Source: Tanypteryx hageni (Eukaryota > Arthropoda > Insecta > Odonata > Petaluridae). Taken from it: DNA of 64,000 nucleotides. Where the stretch lies: assembly GCA_028673005.1 (NCBI GenBank), contig CM054113.1:36088117-36152116 (forward strand). Direction: 5' to 3'. Of this stretch, positions 36,936 to 48,413 are shown in pieces. The notes beneath the pieces are model-generated. The model made no database searches, had not been told where the DNA came from, and was given only the letters and a program-made list of their open reading frames with translations. How positions within the stretch are numbered: position 1 is the first letter of the stretch; each line of letters begins with the position of its first letter. Both the position numbers and the translations under genes were made by a program.

Positions 36936-38214
36936 AAACCCTTACGTGAATCGAATTTTACGTATGCCGGAAATGACCATAAATATCTACATTTGTCATA
37001 TTATATACTTGGATGGCAATCTACCTACTCCTCAAGCGTAATCGCGAGTCTCTTCTACGTAGTACCTTTAGAATCACTTTTAAGCTTAGAAGCTATTATT
37101 GCGGGGGCAAAAGCTACGAATTTTGCGAAAAAACGAGCTACGCACCATCGACGCAGCAAGAGATGAAGACGCTGCGGAACACACGCTATGCGAAAAAGGC
37201 GACCTTGATACACAAAAATACGCGATACGCAACGATATGCAACAAAATTTAATATTTTGTATTAAATGCTGCCATTAAATTTCTCGAGACATTCAATATA
37301 CTAGAAAATAATTTGACCTAAGCCTGAAATGTTTTTCCTTGTAATCAAATTTCCGCAACTCGGAATTTTCCGATTTCTTAAATTTTCCATATCCATCCAT
37401 CTTCGATGCTGTTCTCCTATACTTAGTTCTAAAACTGCTTTAAACAATAGACCATTAAGACCCAAATCTGAATTATCTATTTCTAAATGTTCCAATTAAG
37501 CATAGATCTTCTACAATTTTTATAGATTTCCATTTTTCCTCTAAGCCCAACAAACCTTTTCCAGTATGCGTCATATCCACATCTCAGAAGCACCCAATAT
37601 GCGCACTTTCTTCAGAGACTTTCGCTCCCACATTGCACTACACTACCTGATGTATTCGCTAATTTATTTTGAACATCTTCCTTGTTAACACTTTCCTTCC
37701 TCTCAAAATGCATCGTTTATTATTCCTAATCTGGAACTAATCACTTTGGTGGGTACTCCTATCACCTTTAGTCGAGACTACCTAAATAAGCAAAAATGTT
37801 CCAACGGTTCCAGCATTACAACATCTATTTTAACAATTACTTTTGATTTTTCTCCCGTAGACACCCTTATGATTTGTTTTATTTTCTACTCATTTCCATG
37901 GCTAATGCCTTCATATTGTCATTTATGGACTTAGATGAACCTGCAAACTCTTATTAAACTAACCCCTCAACGCTAAGTTATCTGCAAATCTTAATTGTAT
38001 GACTAATATATCTCCCAATATAACCGCTCTGCCTGTACCTTCATCTTATGCCTTGTGCACCATTTCATCGCCATTAATAAAGTAAATATCGCCCAGATAA
38101 GACCCTACTCAACATTAATAACCATGTTTTTCGAAATATTGCGTATGTTGGACAGGGAAGAAAAGTTGCAAAATTTTACATATGTCCACAAGGACAAAGA
38201 ATTTTTCGTATTGG
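36936..38214. other. No gene recognised
   Basis: Open frames at 36891-37252 overlap the end of R2 and show no family motif. Confidence 0.4.
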
Positions 38215-39046
38215 TCAAATTTTCCCTTTCTCATATACGTAGTAAATTGAAAAAGTATTAGTTGGATATCGTGAAAACATTCGACTTCGAGATTTTGATG
38301 GAAATGCACGTTTTAGGTGTCCCTGAGTCCATACAAGTGGATTTTGTCATACCGTCTGTCGGTCTGTTCGCCGTTCTAGGGTCCAAACGCGTATATAAAA
38401 TTGAATTATATCTCGTATTTGTGCAACATATCTTCTTTTGCAGACCGATTTTTCATAAAAATGATATTGCACAAAATTAAAAGGTAGTTCATTCCTGGCG
38501 ATTTTCAGAAACATTTTATTTACTCAAAAATTGCTCCAGAGAATTTGATTTAAATCAATCAAATTTTAGAGCCTGGTGTCACAAATATTACTGTGTAAGC
38601 CAAGTCTCTTGAAATCACTATATGGCGTCCAGTGGCTTTACAATGTGCGCTAAGCTACCATACCTAAACCTTATGACGTCACGCCTCCGCCGCGATCCGT
38701 TCAAACTTTTACTACAGCCTTACGGTTACATCTAATCAAATGATATCTCATATTTATAGATAATATTATTCATAAAAGGCATTCTGAAGAGATAGACGAT
38801 ATTGCGCAACAATTAAGGGTACTTTATTCTTGGATATTTTGAAACAAAATTCGATTTATTCAAAAATGGCTATAGGGATTTCGATTAAAATCCATCCAAA
38901 CGTACAACCTGATGTCATAAATAATATTAAATAAGCCATATGTCCCAAAAAAGTTACTATATATCGTCCAGTGGCATTATTTCTGTACAAGACGCTCAGT
39001 GCACGCGTCAGAGGTGAGGGGGAACCCAGGGATTTCCTAGTCTAAA
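38215..39046 (+). repeat. Dispersed repeat R3, copy C (most complete)
   Basis: Same order of blocks as copy A and continues through TCCTAGTC without the hAT insertion, so it is the empty-site reference for 11726. Confidence 0.75.
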
Positions 39047-39410
39047 ATTCCGTACTTCTCTTTTAACGCCACGCGCTTATTAGTGAGTTATTAGATGTGA
39101 GAGATTGATGGTGTCAGTCGCTTTGGTTCTGTTGCTACGCATTATTATCATAATTGGCAGTGAACTGCCAAGCACAAAGAGTTAATTTCGGGGCAAAGAG
39201 TTTAGTGAAACCAAACGTATATACGTATATGAGAAAGTTTGCGCAATGTATATTGCGCCGTTTATTAAAGTAGCACCATGACCACTGGTAACTGAAGAGA
39301 TGAGGCGAAGGATCTTTGAGAACGGGCACTATAGTCGTCGTTAAGAGAAAGCAACCATTGAGCGCTCATTAAGTTCTAACCTGAGATATTTGGTTCTACG
39401 TCAATTCACC

Positions 39411-39550
39411 GCGGGCGATTCGTCGCGCGGCAAATCGTCGCCATACAAATTCGCTGCCATACAAATTCGTCGCATGGCAAATTCGTCGCAAGGCAATTTC
39501 GTCGCATGACAATTTCGTTGCATGGCAAATTCGTCGCAATATAAATTTGT
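39411..39550 (-). repeat. 17-bp minisatellite, left arm
   Basis: Seven to eight degenerate units related to CAAATTCGTCGCATGG, in inverse orientation to the array at 40300-40485. Confidence 0.85.
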
Positions 39551-40299
39551 AGGAATTTCAGGAACCGTTGAGGAAATAGGAAATATTTTTCTGTTATTTT
39601 CAATGTCACGATTTTCATAGTGAAATCCCGAGTCGCGCATTAGCAGTGAAATGTCCCGCAGTCCAAGATGCAGATAAATTTTCGTCCTTTGTTTTTCATA
39701 TGCTATAAAAATATCTGGTAATACTTTCTTGGTAAATACTCTTCTCACTCAAACATATGTAAGTATTATTTCCCTAATAAGATAGCCTTCTATGACTATT
39801 CTCTGCTGATTGCAGCAGGGATAACCACGTATAAACACGAAATTAAATACAAATGATAGTGCTGCGCGAGACCCTCTGTCAATCCGGAATCCATGTATCG
39901 ATGAATAGAGGGAAAGAAAAAGGATCTCTTAACTTTAACTCTCCGTCGGCCATTTAGGACGAAACAAAATAGGATAAAATATATTAATAAGATATTTTGG
40001 AAATATCCCGCTAATCACCTAGGACTCCCAGTGTTATCTACTCTCTCTCCCACTCTCTCCCCAGCCAACCTTAACCCCACCTCCCATCCTTCCTCACTCC
40101 CTCTCTTCTCTCCTCCTTTCTCCACCTTTTTGTTTCCTTCCCAACCTTCATTTGTTTCTGGCCATATATTTTTTATTCTTGTTGCCTAATTTCATCGGAA
40201 ATTATGAGGCATCGTCAACCCTTCTCATACACTGAATATGGTTATCGCAGGATTAATGAAGAAAAGGATTTCCTATTTCCTCAACGATTACTGGATTTG

Positions 40300-40485
40300 C
40301 GACGAATTTGCCATGGGACAAATTTGCCATGCGACGAATTTGCCATGCGACGAACTTGCCTTGTGACGAATTTGTCTTGCGACGAATTTGCCATCCGACG
40401 AATTTGTCTTGCGACGAATTTGCCATGCGACGAATTTGTATTGCGACGAATTTGACACGAGACGAATTGCCCGCGACGAATTAGT
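40300..40485 (+). repeat. 17-bp minisatellite, right arm
   Basis: About ten units of GCGACGAATTTGCCATG with scattered changes. Because 17 is not a multiple of three, the repeat keeps several frames open, giving spurious proteins rich in CDEFAMRR. Confidence 0.85.
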
Positions 40486-40502
40486 GGGACACCGAGATAT
40501 TT

Positions 40503-41537
40503 TTACAGTAACGATCGTTCTGTTAATCAAGTAGAAAACAAGCCTTTTGTGCGAATAAATCATTCCAGAAAGTAACTGCGATGTATCAATACCATCAGGA
40601 AACCATAAAATTCAACCGGTTACACCATTCGTAATAAAATTACTGAGAAGGAGATAATTTTCATGCACAGAAAAAAATCAGCTGTTGTTCGGGAAGAGTT
40701 TATTAATCGTTCCATCTTCCTGGTCACGTGACATACCCTTCCGATGCGTGATGGATGTGAAACGAGCAGGCCAAAAAAATCATGTCCGGGGGAAATCGGT
40801 ATTTCGTGTTCCATCTAATGCACTCGTATCGAGTTTCCTTTCCATTCTTGAGTGTTAACACTGAAGTCCGAGGTGTTCTAGGACGATCGACATGACTGAA
40901 ACAGAATGGCCACAACGTGTGTCATGATCACGGGTCACAAATCACGGAACAGCTGCACCGATCCATGATGAGCGCGCTGTGGCCGCCATAACTTCTCTCT
41001 GGGTTCATCCCCACCACGAGATATTCACCCTTTTGTGGAGAAATCGAGGTCGACGGTCACGCTAACGAGACTGTCCGCAAACTTTTTAACGAACTGAAGG
41101 CGAGAGTAAGCTAAAACGGCGACGACATCTCATGTCGAAAGCTCCGGGTCGAGATTCTAGAGATGCGGTGGCGAATAGTACGGCGTCATAATTACTCAAT
41201 CGGAATTCAAATTCAAATTCAATTTTGGAACTCAAATAAAAAATTGACCTCATTTGATTTTATTTCCGGTGACTATGGGCGTCCAGCCCATAGACCAGTG
41301 CAATGCAAGAATGTCATTCGGCTTTCGTTGATTTTAAATTTTGAACGCTGTATCCAAAGATACACGAATTATTCAAAACGAAAATCTTTTTCCGCGTTCA
41401 GACATTGGTTAATTACAAAACCATGGAGACGAAAAATATTTAACAAGGAGAGAAAAACAGGTTTCATTAATCTATAAAACTTTCCAAAATCCTTTAACAT
41501 GTATTAATAGAATATTGAAAAATATCAGTTCTTAATA
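40503..41537. other. No gene recognised
   Basis: Less AT-rich than average near 40720-41160, with no motif I recognise. Overlapping minus-strand frames here are short. Confidence 0.4.
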
Positions 41538-41595
41538 GAAATTTATCAAATATATTGCAACCGATGCATCGGTTGCAATATATTTGATAAATTTC
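41538..41595. repeat. Perfect 58-bp palindrome
   Basis: Two exact 29-bp inverted halves meet without spacer at GATG/CATC. A second perfect palindrome, CACATCGCGATGTG (41594-41607), follows at once. Confidence 0.95.
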
Positions 41596-41638
41596 ACATC
41601 GCGATGTGTCCCTGACCGCCTGCGTCCGAAGCCTCGAG

Positions 41639-41690
41639 TGACGTCACCTCCCGGAATGAACGCAAATAAATAGAGAGCGGTCTGTTCAAT
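41639..41690 (+). promoter_or_regulatory. Promoter-like cassette in R4 copy A
   Basis: A full CRE palindrome TGACGTCA (41639-41646), an AT box AAATAAATA (about 41664-41672) and a TTCAATTTCG initiator-like site about 20 bp on. All three are kept in copy B at 43732-43790. Function is inferred from spacing only. Confidence 0.35.
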
Positions 41691-41822
41691 TTCGACGAAT
41701 CTTTCGCCTGAATACTCAGCGAAAACTTTTGCAGGTTTTAAGTGTGTAGTAGTCTCCAGAAAAGGCATGGGTGCGATACCAGGATAGTTTTTTGCATTTT
41801 ATTAACACGTAATCGACTAGAA

Positions 41823-42090
41823 CAACAGAAAGTTAATCGCGGACCGGTGTTTTATCCGAAAGTCGGTCGCGGACCGGTGTAATATCTGAATATTCCATAA
41901 AGGACCGATAAAATCAATTTAACCGCCAAATATTTGACAATTTTGCACTTCGACAACTGAAAACACAATCCTCTCATTAATCAGTGCTGCCCACTATAGA
42001 ACCTTTATAAGAGAAATGGATTGTCGCGGCCCGGCCAATACTTAACCGCGGACCGGCAGCGGTCCGCGGACCTGCGGATGAGAAACACTG
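41823..42090. mobile_element. Small non-autonomous hAT with 8-bp duplication
   Basis: GACTAGAA lies at 41815-41822 and 42091-42098. The same site is present once, uninterrupted, in R4 copy B (43913-43920). The element starts CAACAGAAAG and ends GAGAAACACTG. Its interior repeats GCGGACCGG motifs. No coding capacity in 268 bp. Confidence 0.9.
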
Positions 42091-42409
42091 GACTAGAATA
42101 CGGTGTGTAAACCTTTAGTCTTTAACATTTTAAAATAACTTACGGTCGAGACTTTGACTCGAGATTTATACCATTTAACGCAGAAAGAAATGAATATTCT
42201 TATTCTTACCGCCGATTCTGTTGTTTCATTCGTGTTTGCTCATATTTTAAGTTTATATTCGATTTTCTCCGATTTTCCGACATTTCAGAAAGAACCTTGC
42301 TAGGGTATATGGTATTGTTCACCTCGGATTTTTTTTATTGCTGAACTCGGGCTTTCAAGTGCATTTGCACTAATCTTACAATAAAACAAACGAACGAAGG
42401 ACAAAAACC

Positions 42410-43710
42410 GGTACTTGCGTATTAACGGTACTACCTTAGGAGCACTTACGTATTAACGGAACTACCTTACGCATTTACCTAACGACCTGTGCCAATAAAC
42501 AATTTATTTATCCAGATGATTTATTCATTGTTGGAAGAAACCCTTCTTTCATGTGTTCTATTTTTGTCTATTAAACGTGAAAAAAATGAAAATATGGGAT
42601 TTACCAAACTCCGAGAAGGTAGCAGTAAAATTCCTTCAACATCATGGTGTATTACCGAGTGAAAGAAAATGTTCGAAAGGCATTTAGCGGTGTTGTACTT
42701 TGCCAATCGAATCTACTGGAAATACAACGTGAAGAATTGTAAGGAGAGAGTAAATATACGAATTGGAAATTGGTTTGAAAATACGCATACCTTTTGTTAC
42801 TGCTGTTAGGTGCAAACGTCAAATGGATTTGGCTGATAAAACTGTAATTGATTGGAATAATTACACGAGGGAAGTTTGTGGGGCGACTGTTGAAAAGCGC
42901 AGTCAGAAGAGAATTGGGGATCATGGATTCATTGTAGAAATAGACGAGTCTATTTAGTAAACGTAAAAATAACGCCTGTAGAATTTTACCGCAGCGGTGG
43001 ACATTTGGAGGAATTTGTCGTGAAACTGGAGATGTGTTCATCGTGGAAGTACCAGACCGAAGTGCGAAACCCCATACGGCATGCCGCGGCAGTAATAATA
43101 AATAATAAAAACTTAAAGAAGGTTCGATAATTTACTCAGATTCCTGGCAAACTTACAAAACAGATGAACTCCAGAAAGACGGTTTCGAGCATCTTCAAGT
43201 AACCCAAACCTTGTGGGGATCGGTTACATGGAGAAATAAAAAACATCGCGGGACTGTTCGCCATCACATAAAATCTTATCTTGCGGTATTTTTGGGGCGC
43301 CAAAATGTAAAAGACGAAGGTGTCTTCCAATCTATTCTCACTGCAATAAAAGATTTTTGGCCTCCGAAGATTAATTATTAAAGTTATTTTAAAAATATTA
43401 TGTTCAATGGAATTCATTGGGTAAAAATCGAAACTTGAGTCTGTATTTTTGCTTTGTTTATAGATACTAGATACGAAAATATGTCTCTTTCGGTGGTTTA
43501 AGGAGGCTACCGCCCCTTTTCAAAAAATCGTTATTTACCGCAGAAAGTTTATTAGATTTTAACTTCGTTATTCTATATTACCGAGAATAACAAGGACATT
43601 TTTGAAAGAGGGCTACCGCCCCCCTAAACCCCCGTCCTTATCTTCGGAATATCCTGTACTTCGAGGAAGTTCAGTTACAAATCGGTAGTACCGTTAATAC
43701 GTAAGTATCC
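42410..43710 (+). mobile_element. Merlin-superfamily DNA transposon
   Basis: Inverted ends share CGTATTAACGGTACTACC (42418-42435 and, inverted, 43685-43702). A second imperfect direct copy of the left motif sits at about 42445-42470. Inside is a plus-strand ISXO2/IS1016-type transposase. It sits between the two R4 copies. No clear 8-9-bp target duplication is visible. Confidence 0.75.
42590..43382 (+). pseudogene. Merlin transposase
   Basis: Pieces in order: LPSERKCSKGHLAVLYFANR with a zinc-ribbon-like region, LADKTVIDWNNYTREVCGAT, the first catalytic block FIVEIDES near 42930, TIYSDSWQTYKTDELQ with the second aspartate, then TLWGSVTWRNKKHRGTVRHH and a C-terminal FQSILTAIKDFWPP ending at a stop near 43380. 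Several frameshifts separate the pieces. The segment that normally carries the third acidic residue before LWGS is shortened and reads TQTLWGS, so the catalytic triad appears incomplete. The minus-strand 129-codon frame at 42652-43041 is a shadow. Confidence 0.8.
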
Positions 43711-43714
43711 AGAA

Positions 43715-44070
43715 GCCGATTTAAACTCGAGTGACGTCACCTCCCAGTATAAACGCGAATAAATCAAGAACGGTCGGTTCAATTTCGACGAATCTTTCAC
43801 CTGAATACTCGACGCGAACTCTTGCAGATTTTAAGTGGGTCTTAGTTCCCCGAAAAGGCATGGGTTCGATAACAGGATAGTTTTCGTTTTTGCATTTGAT
43901 TAACACTTAATCGACTAGAATACGATGTGTAGACCTATAGTCTTTAACTAACTGGTGTTTCGGGCATTGCTGATTTCGGATTTTTGCATTGTTGGACTCG
44001 GGCTTTCAAGTGGATTTGCACTAAGCTTACAACGAAACCGCATGAAGAACAAAAACTGATTGAACACTTA
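43715..44070 (+). repeat. Dispersed repeat R4, copy B
   Basis: Aligns with copy A but misses about 200 bp of its middle. It carries the empty hAT target site and a second CRE/AT-box cassette (TGACGTCA 43732-43739). Confidence 0.8.
43732..43790 (+). promoter_or_regulatory. Promoter-like cassette in R4 copy B
   Basis: TGACGTCA, then TATAAA near 43748 and GAATAAATC, then TTCAATTTCG, with nearly the spacing of copy A. Evidence is conservation between the two copies. Confidence 0.35.
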
Positions 44071-44699
44071 TGTGAAAAGTCTCGTGTAAATATAAAACAA
44101 ATGAAACGCATAGTGAAGAAACTTGAAGTTATAAACGACACCACTGCATTGGAATAACGGAAAACATTAAAAATAGCAAGATATTTGACGTTTACATTGA
44201 AAATATCGTTTTGCCTGCAAATTTTATTGGGCAGTTTAATGAAAATTACTATATTGATACATATTGTTTGCGATTAATTTTTAATTAATTTGATGCGTGG
44301 TCGGTGCATGTATAGTGATTACTTATTATTAAAGAACCCAGAGAACATACGATTTTCTGTGTCATCAGAAAAAGCCGACACAACAAAAAATGTTGTGTAT
44401 CGGGAAGTGTTAGTCTAAATCATTTACTGATTTTTTTGTTTTGAAAATTATGAGAGATATACGATTATTTTGAGAGGGTCAATAAAAGTGGTTCAACGAA
44501 AAAGACCCTGTGACACAATTCTTTGCCATAGGAACTATCGCATAGGGCCACTTCACGCAAGGTTCCCTATATTTTTGCAGGAAGTACTGTAACGAGCCCA
44601 TAGTATAAATGATAACTGAAGTTACGATTTCCTCATCTACCAATATAAAACGCTTAAACGCTTTGTCTGCCACAAAACACAAAATTTCACTAGCTTAAT
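44071..44699. other. No gene recognised
   Basis: No motif or repeat recognised. The 67-codon minus frame at 44479-44682 is unsupported. Confidence 0.4.
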
Positions 44700-45215
44700 A
44701 TGCAGATATAAACTTGAAATTTGGCAGAGATAACCTATTTAGATATAAAAATGCTGCGAAGAAGGAAAATTTACGAAAAACTTCCTGGGTTCGATCCAGG
44801 GAATGATTTACATTCTCCATAAGATAACACGTAAAAATCGAAGTTTTGACATGAAGACTTTTCTTCTTTTTGAGATTAAAATTAGAAAAAATTGTCAAGC
44901 GACCTTTAGATCTGGACCATCTTAAAGAAACAATTATAAGGTTTCTCATTCTGGTCATCTTTTTTCACCTATAGTTCGAAATCCCTCACGTTAAACGTTT
45001 AACTCACATATTTTGGGGAAATCTTACCATTTTAACGGAATATTGCCTTGCCTACCAATTATATTGTTAAACCTCAAAATCCTATTGTAATTCCAATCCT
45101 TATGGGTTTCAATGTGCTTTGAAGGCTTTTAATACGAGAAGGAGAGAAAGACGGAAGGAGAGGGAAATGATTTTCATAATTCGTTGCGTTATTTACGAGA
45201 AGGAATACGTAAATA
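44700..45215 (+). repeat. Dispersed repeat R2, copy 3
   Basis: Begins near GAAATTTGGCAGAGATAACC. It carries a T-arm-like CCTGGGTTCGATCCAGG near 44786, then the common blocks through TTTACGAGAAGGAATACG. A fragment of the R2 start (GCGAATAACTCGATCAAGG) follows at 45455-45560. Confidence 0.7.
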
Positions 45216-45454
45216 GCTGAAATACTATAATGAGTTAAATCCAATATTATTGAAATAGAAACGGTATGAAATTTTGAGGAACGTGCTGGACGTTTTAATA
45301 AACAAACCGAGCATGTACAAAATTATGGAGTGAATGATTGCGCGAAGGTTACGGGAGTTTGTTAGAAGAACGGAGGACTTGAGGTCGGTTTGGAAAATAG
45401 AGAGAGAAAAGTTTAAAAGAAACACAAAAATAATAATAAAAGGATATGTTGTTC

Positions 45455-45560
45455 GTCCGTTGGTCCTAGCGTCAATCTATTAAAACGCGAATAACTCGAT
45501 CAAGGATATAGATAGAAAATTGAAATTTGTCAGAAATGTATATAATGAGCTTATCAGAAT
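45455..45560 (+). repeat. R2 start fragment
   Basis: Shares AACGCGAATAACTCGATCAA and GAAATTTGTCAGAAATG with the start of R2. Confidence 0.55.
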
Positions 45561-45845
45561 TTTCTTATATAGAGTTGACATGGTAATTTAAGAAATAAAT
45601 GTCCGTTTGCAATGCTGTTTTGAGGGGGGATACATTGCACTTACTCCGAATAAAATTTATAAGTTTTAATTTAATGAAACAATATTTTATGTGGACTAAA
45701 ATTTTTAAAAATATACAATTCACATTATAGTATGTTCCAGAGAGTTAAAATAATTTTGACCTGCTAAAGTTGTCCTACATAATGTTTAGCAAATAAATAT
45801 TCTTTTTGTATGTAAGGTTTGTGTCTACGTATACCACGCTAAGAG

Positions 45846-46055
45846 AGAGAGAGCTACATTTTTAGGGGAGAATGAGAGGGAGAATGAGAAGGAGAATGGG
45901 AGGGAGAAAGGAGGATGGAAGAAGTGAGGGTGAAGAATAGGAGGGACAGAGGGATGGAGAATGGGAAGAAGAGAAGGAGGGAGAGAATAAGGGGAGAGGG
46001 AGGGAAGAGAATGTGAGGGAGGAAGATAAAAAGGGAGGAAGAACGGGAAGTACCT
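45846..46055. repeat. Purine-rich (GAG/GGA) tract
   Basis: About 200 bp of GGGAGAATGAGA-type sequence. The overlapping minus frame is a serine/proline/leucine-rich artefact. Confidence 0.9.
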
Positions 46056-46088
46056 TCATTTTTTTAACGAACCGCTGATTCCCTCTGA

Positions 46089-46132
46089 CCTACGCGCAAT
46101 GGGTATCTGAGAGATAGTGCAATGAATAGCTG
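46089..46132 (-). mobile_element. SINE 3' tail fragment
   Basis: In reverse complement GCTATTCATTGCACTATCTC and ATACCCATTGCGCG match the tail of the SINE at 30453-30792. Confidence 0.7.
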
Positions 46133-47532
46133 GCCAGTTTTAAAAGTTTAGGAAGAAAGGTGACTTCCGATATTCCTGCTCGTTCAACACCTTCATTTTA
46201 ATACATAATCTGCATATACCCGTCATATTTGACGGGCAATTACGCTAGTGTTTGTATGATTCACTCAAGCTTTGTTTTTGGTCATAAACATAAACGCTCT
46301 CTAGTGTGATTTTCGGAAATTTTTTAATTTTGCCCAACTTATCCATAATATTTATACGAATATATCCTATTTTTCCACCTGTCTTCTGTATTTTGGAGAA
46401 ACTAGGAGATTAAAATTTAACGATTCCTTTTATCTGGCCATGACTTCAATGAAGATCGCATCTGAATATTTCCATATATATTCAAATTATCTCACGGGAA
46501 ACGATAACTTTCTCATCGCCTGAACACATGGCGACTTTCGTAGTGAAACAAGAATTTTCCAGACTAGATTAAAAAGAAACTAAGATTATAATTGCAAAAA
46601 AAATATTTTCTCGAATGAAGTTATTCTTGAGTTCGTCGAAGGCAAGAAAAGTTTATCGGGCAACAAAAAAAGCATAAGAAAATGTCCTCTGATGTCAAAG
46701 CAATGAGACGAACGAACTAAATTATGTCCACTTTCAAAAATGAAATAACAAAGACGAATATAAATTACGACTATCCCTCTTTCCTGAGCAATAACAAAGC
46801 ACGTTACTGTTTTCATCTCTATAGAAATAAAAATTCGGTATCCAAAGATATTCTGTGGAACCTCCAATGAATCTCTAAATGAGTTTTAGACTAGCAGTGA
46901 AACGATCTAAATAATTAATATGATCTTAAAACGATTGGATAAACAAGCTGCACATTTCAATTAAATATGGCCGTTATCACTGGTAATTTACCGATCGTTG
47001 ACTCATGTTTAAATCGATGGTTTGATGGTTAAAAAATTTCCAATATCATTTATTGGATAGAAACAATTCCTCAACCTCGAAAATTAATTTTTTTAATTTT
47101 CCTTTTTGTAGTATATGTAGTAGAAAGATATTTCACAAGCATTTCACTCTCTCACTTTAAATTTCCAAGAACCCAACCGAGCCGACAAAAGCAACAAGTA
47201 AATGTGAACTTCGATCAATGATATATAGTCATATAATAAATATGGAGAACTTTCAAAACTTTTAAGAAAAATATGAAAAAATATTGCTGGAAAACAGTAT
47301 GCAGTCAAATAAATTCGCTGGCTGGTGTTATGATAAAAAAATTTATTGATAAAAAATCTTCGATGATAAAAACATTCATTCATAATTAAGAAAACATAAA
47401 TTAGATAAATTTATATTTTCCTTGAAAAAATAAGATGTACGAATCAAAATAAGTCCAGGGGAAGTTCCGTCAAAATATACGTAATTAACTGATATGTGAA
47501 GCATCCACTTTATGTGAAGGCATTGTCATACA
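46133..47532. other. No gene recognised
   Basis: AT-rich, nothing recognised. The 93-codon minus frame at 46586-46867 and the 79-codon one at 47144-47383 show no motif. Confidence 0.4.
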
Positions 47533-47823
47533 CAGTGCTGGATTTACGCATAGGCAACATGGGCAACTGTCTAGGGCGCCAAATTATGAAAGGCGCCTAA
47601 CACTAAGTGTGAAAGCACCAAATTTTGAAATGTATCAAATTATGAAATGTGTCTAATCATAAAAGGCGCAAAATATCTAAGGAATTTGACAACAATGGAA
47701 AAGATTTTTACAACTGTTTTCAATAACGTGCATTATTTTTATATTTTTATTATATTGTTGAAGAGAAAAAGGCGCACCGGAAAAACAGTGCCTATGGGCT
47801 CCAACAACTTAAATCCGGCGCTG
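47533..47823. mobile_element. Small non-autonomous hAT-like element
   Basis: Ends CAGTGCTGGATTTACG and CAGCGCCGGATTTAAG read inward, a common hAT terminal type. The flanks GTCATACA and ATCTTACA agree at 6 of 8 positions, as an aged 8-bp duplication. The interior repeats AAATTATGAAA/GGCGCC motifs. No coding capacity. Confidence 0.75.
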
Positions 47824-47831
47824 ATCTTACA

Positions 47832-48413
47832 TTCTTCATGAATTATTGATAAAATGTAAAGAATTATAATAAAATTTTATTTATCTCATTTTATACCCTT
47901 TAGACAGTGCAGTCGGTAAAAATCAGAATTACTACTTCATCTTTCGTGGTAATACAATTTTTTTAAACTGAATTGTGGGGAAACAAATAAGACAACAGAA
48001 GTTAAGACTACCTCTCTTCTGCGTGACAACTCACGAAAATAATTTGAATGGGTTATTAATTTGATCAAATCTGGCAGCCGTTTAAAATGAGATTTAATGT
48101 AGCATGGCCTTTTCAATCCTTCATAGTTCCTACTTTAAATTATTTACCTACTAAAAACTTGGCTTATTTTTTCAGGTTAAACAAATATAGTATCTACGGG
48201 TAGGGAATTCATACATTCTTTCTTCTTTAAATCCTTCATTAGTGTGTTTTTTTTAATTAAGAACTAATTAATTCAGTCACATACATTTAAAAACGTTTGA
48301 GCTTCAACGTTGTGCATATACTTAGATGAGAAAGAATTAATTAAACTAGGGCAATACCGCATGTTCTGGTTGGAAGAAATGGTTTTAAAAAATGTTTAAT
48401 CTTTATTCTCGTC
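47832..48413. other. No gene recognised
   Basis: AT-rich, nothing seen. Confidence 0.4.

Larger units (their letters stand above)
39392..40493. mobile_element. Foldback element with minisatellite TIRs and 9-bp target duplication
   Basis: GAGATATTT occurs directly at 39383-39391 and 40494-40502. The ends read inward as GGTTCTACGTCAATTC and GGTGTCCCACTAATTC, then both GCGGGC and ATTCGTC. The inverted ends then consist of tandem copies of a 17-bp unit and an inner block GTTGAGGAAATAGGAAAT in opposite orientation. The centre (about 39620-40240) has no transposase. A 9-bp duplication and repeat-built TIRs are features of Foldback/Mutator-like elements, so this is a likely non-autonomous member. 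Confidence 0.75.
41605..42409 (+). repeat. Dispersed repeat R4, copy A
   Basis: Directly repeated at 43715-44070 (copy B, which lacks a middle part). Shared blocks: CTCGAGTGACGTCACCTCCC, TTCAATTTCGACGAATCTTT, AAAAGGCATGGGT, AATCGACTAGAA, CTCGGGCTTTCAAGTG. Copy A holds a hAT insertion. The two copies flank the Merlin element in the same orientation. Confidence 0.8.

Noticed and set aside
40204..40563. Repetitive CDEFAMRR-type proteins on both strands
   Set aside because: They are translations of the 17-bp minisatellite in the foldback element, open because the unit contains no stops in several frames.
45862..46059. 65-codon minus frame
   Set aside because: It is the reverse of a GAG-rich tract and has low-complexity content.
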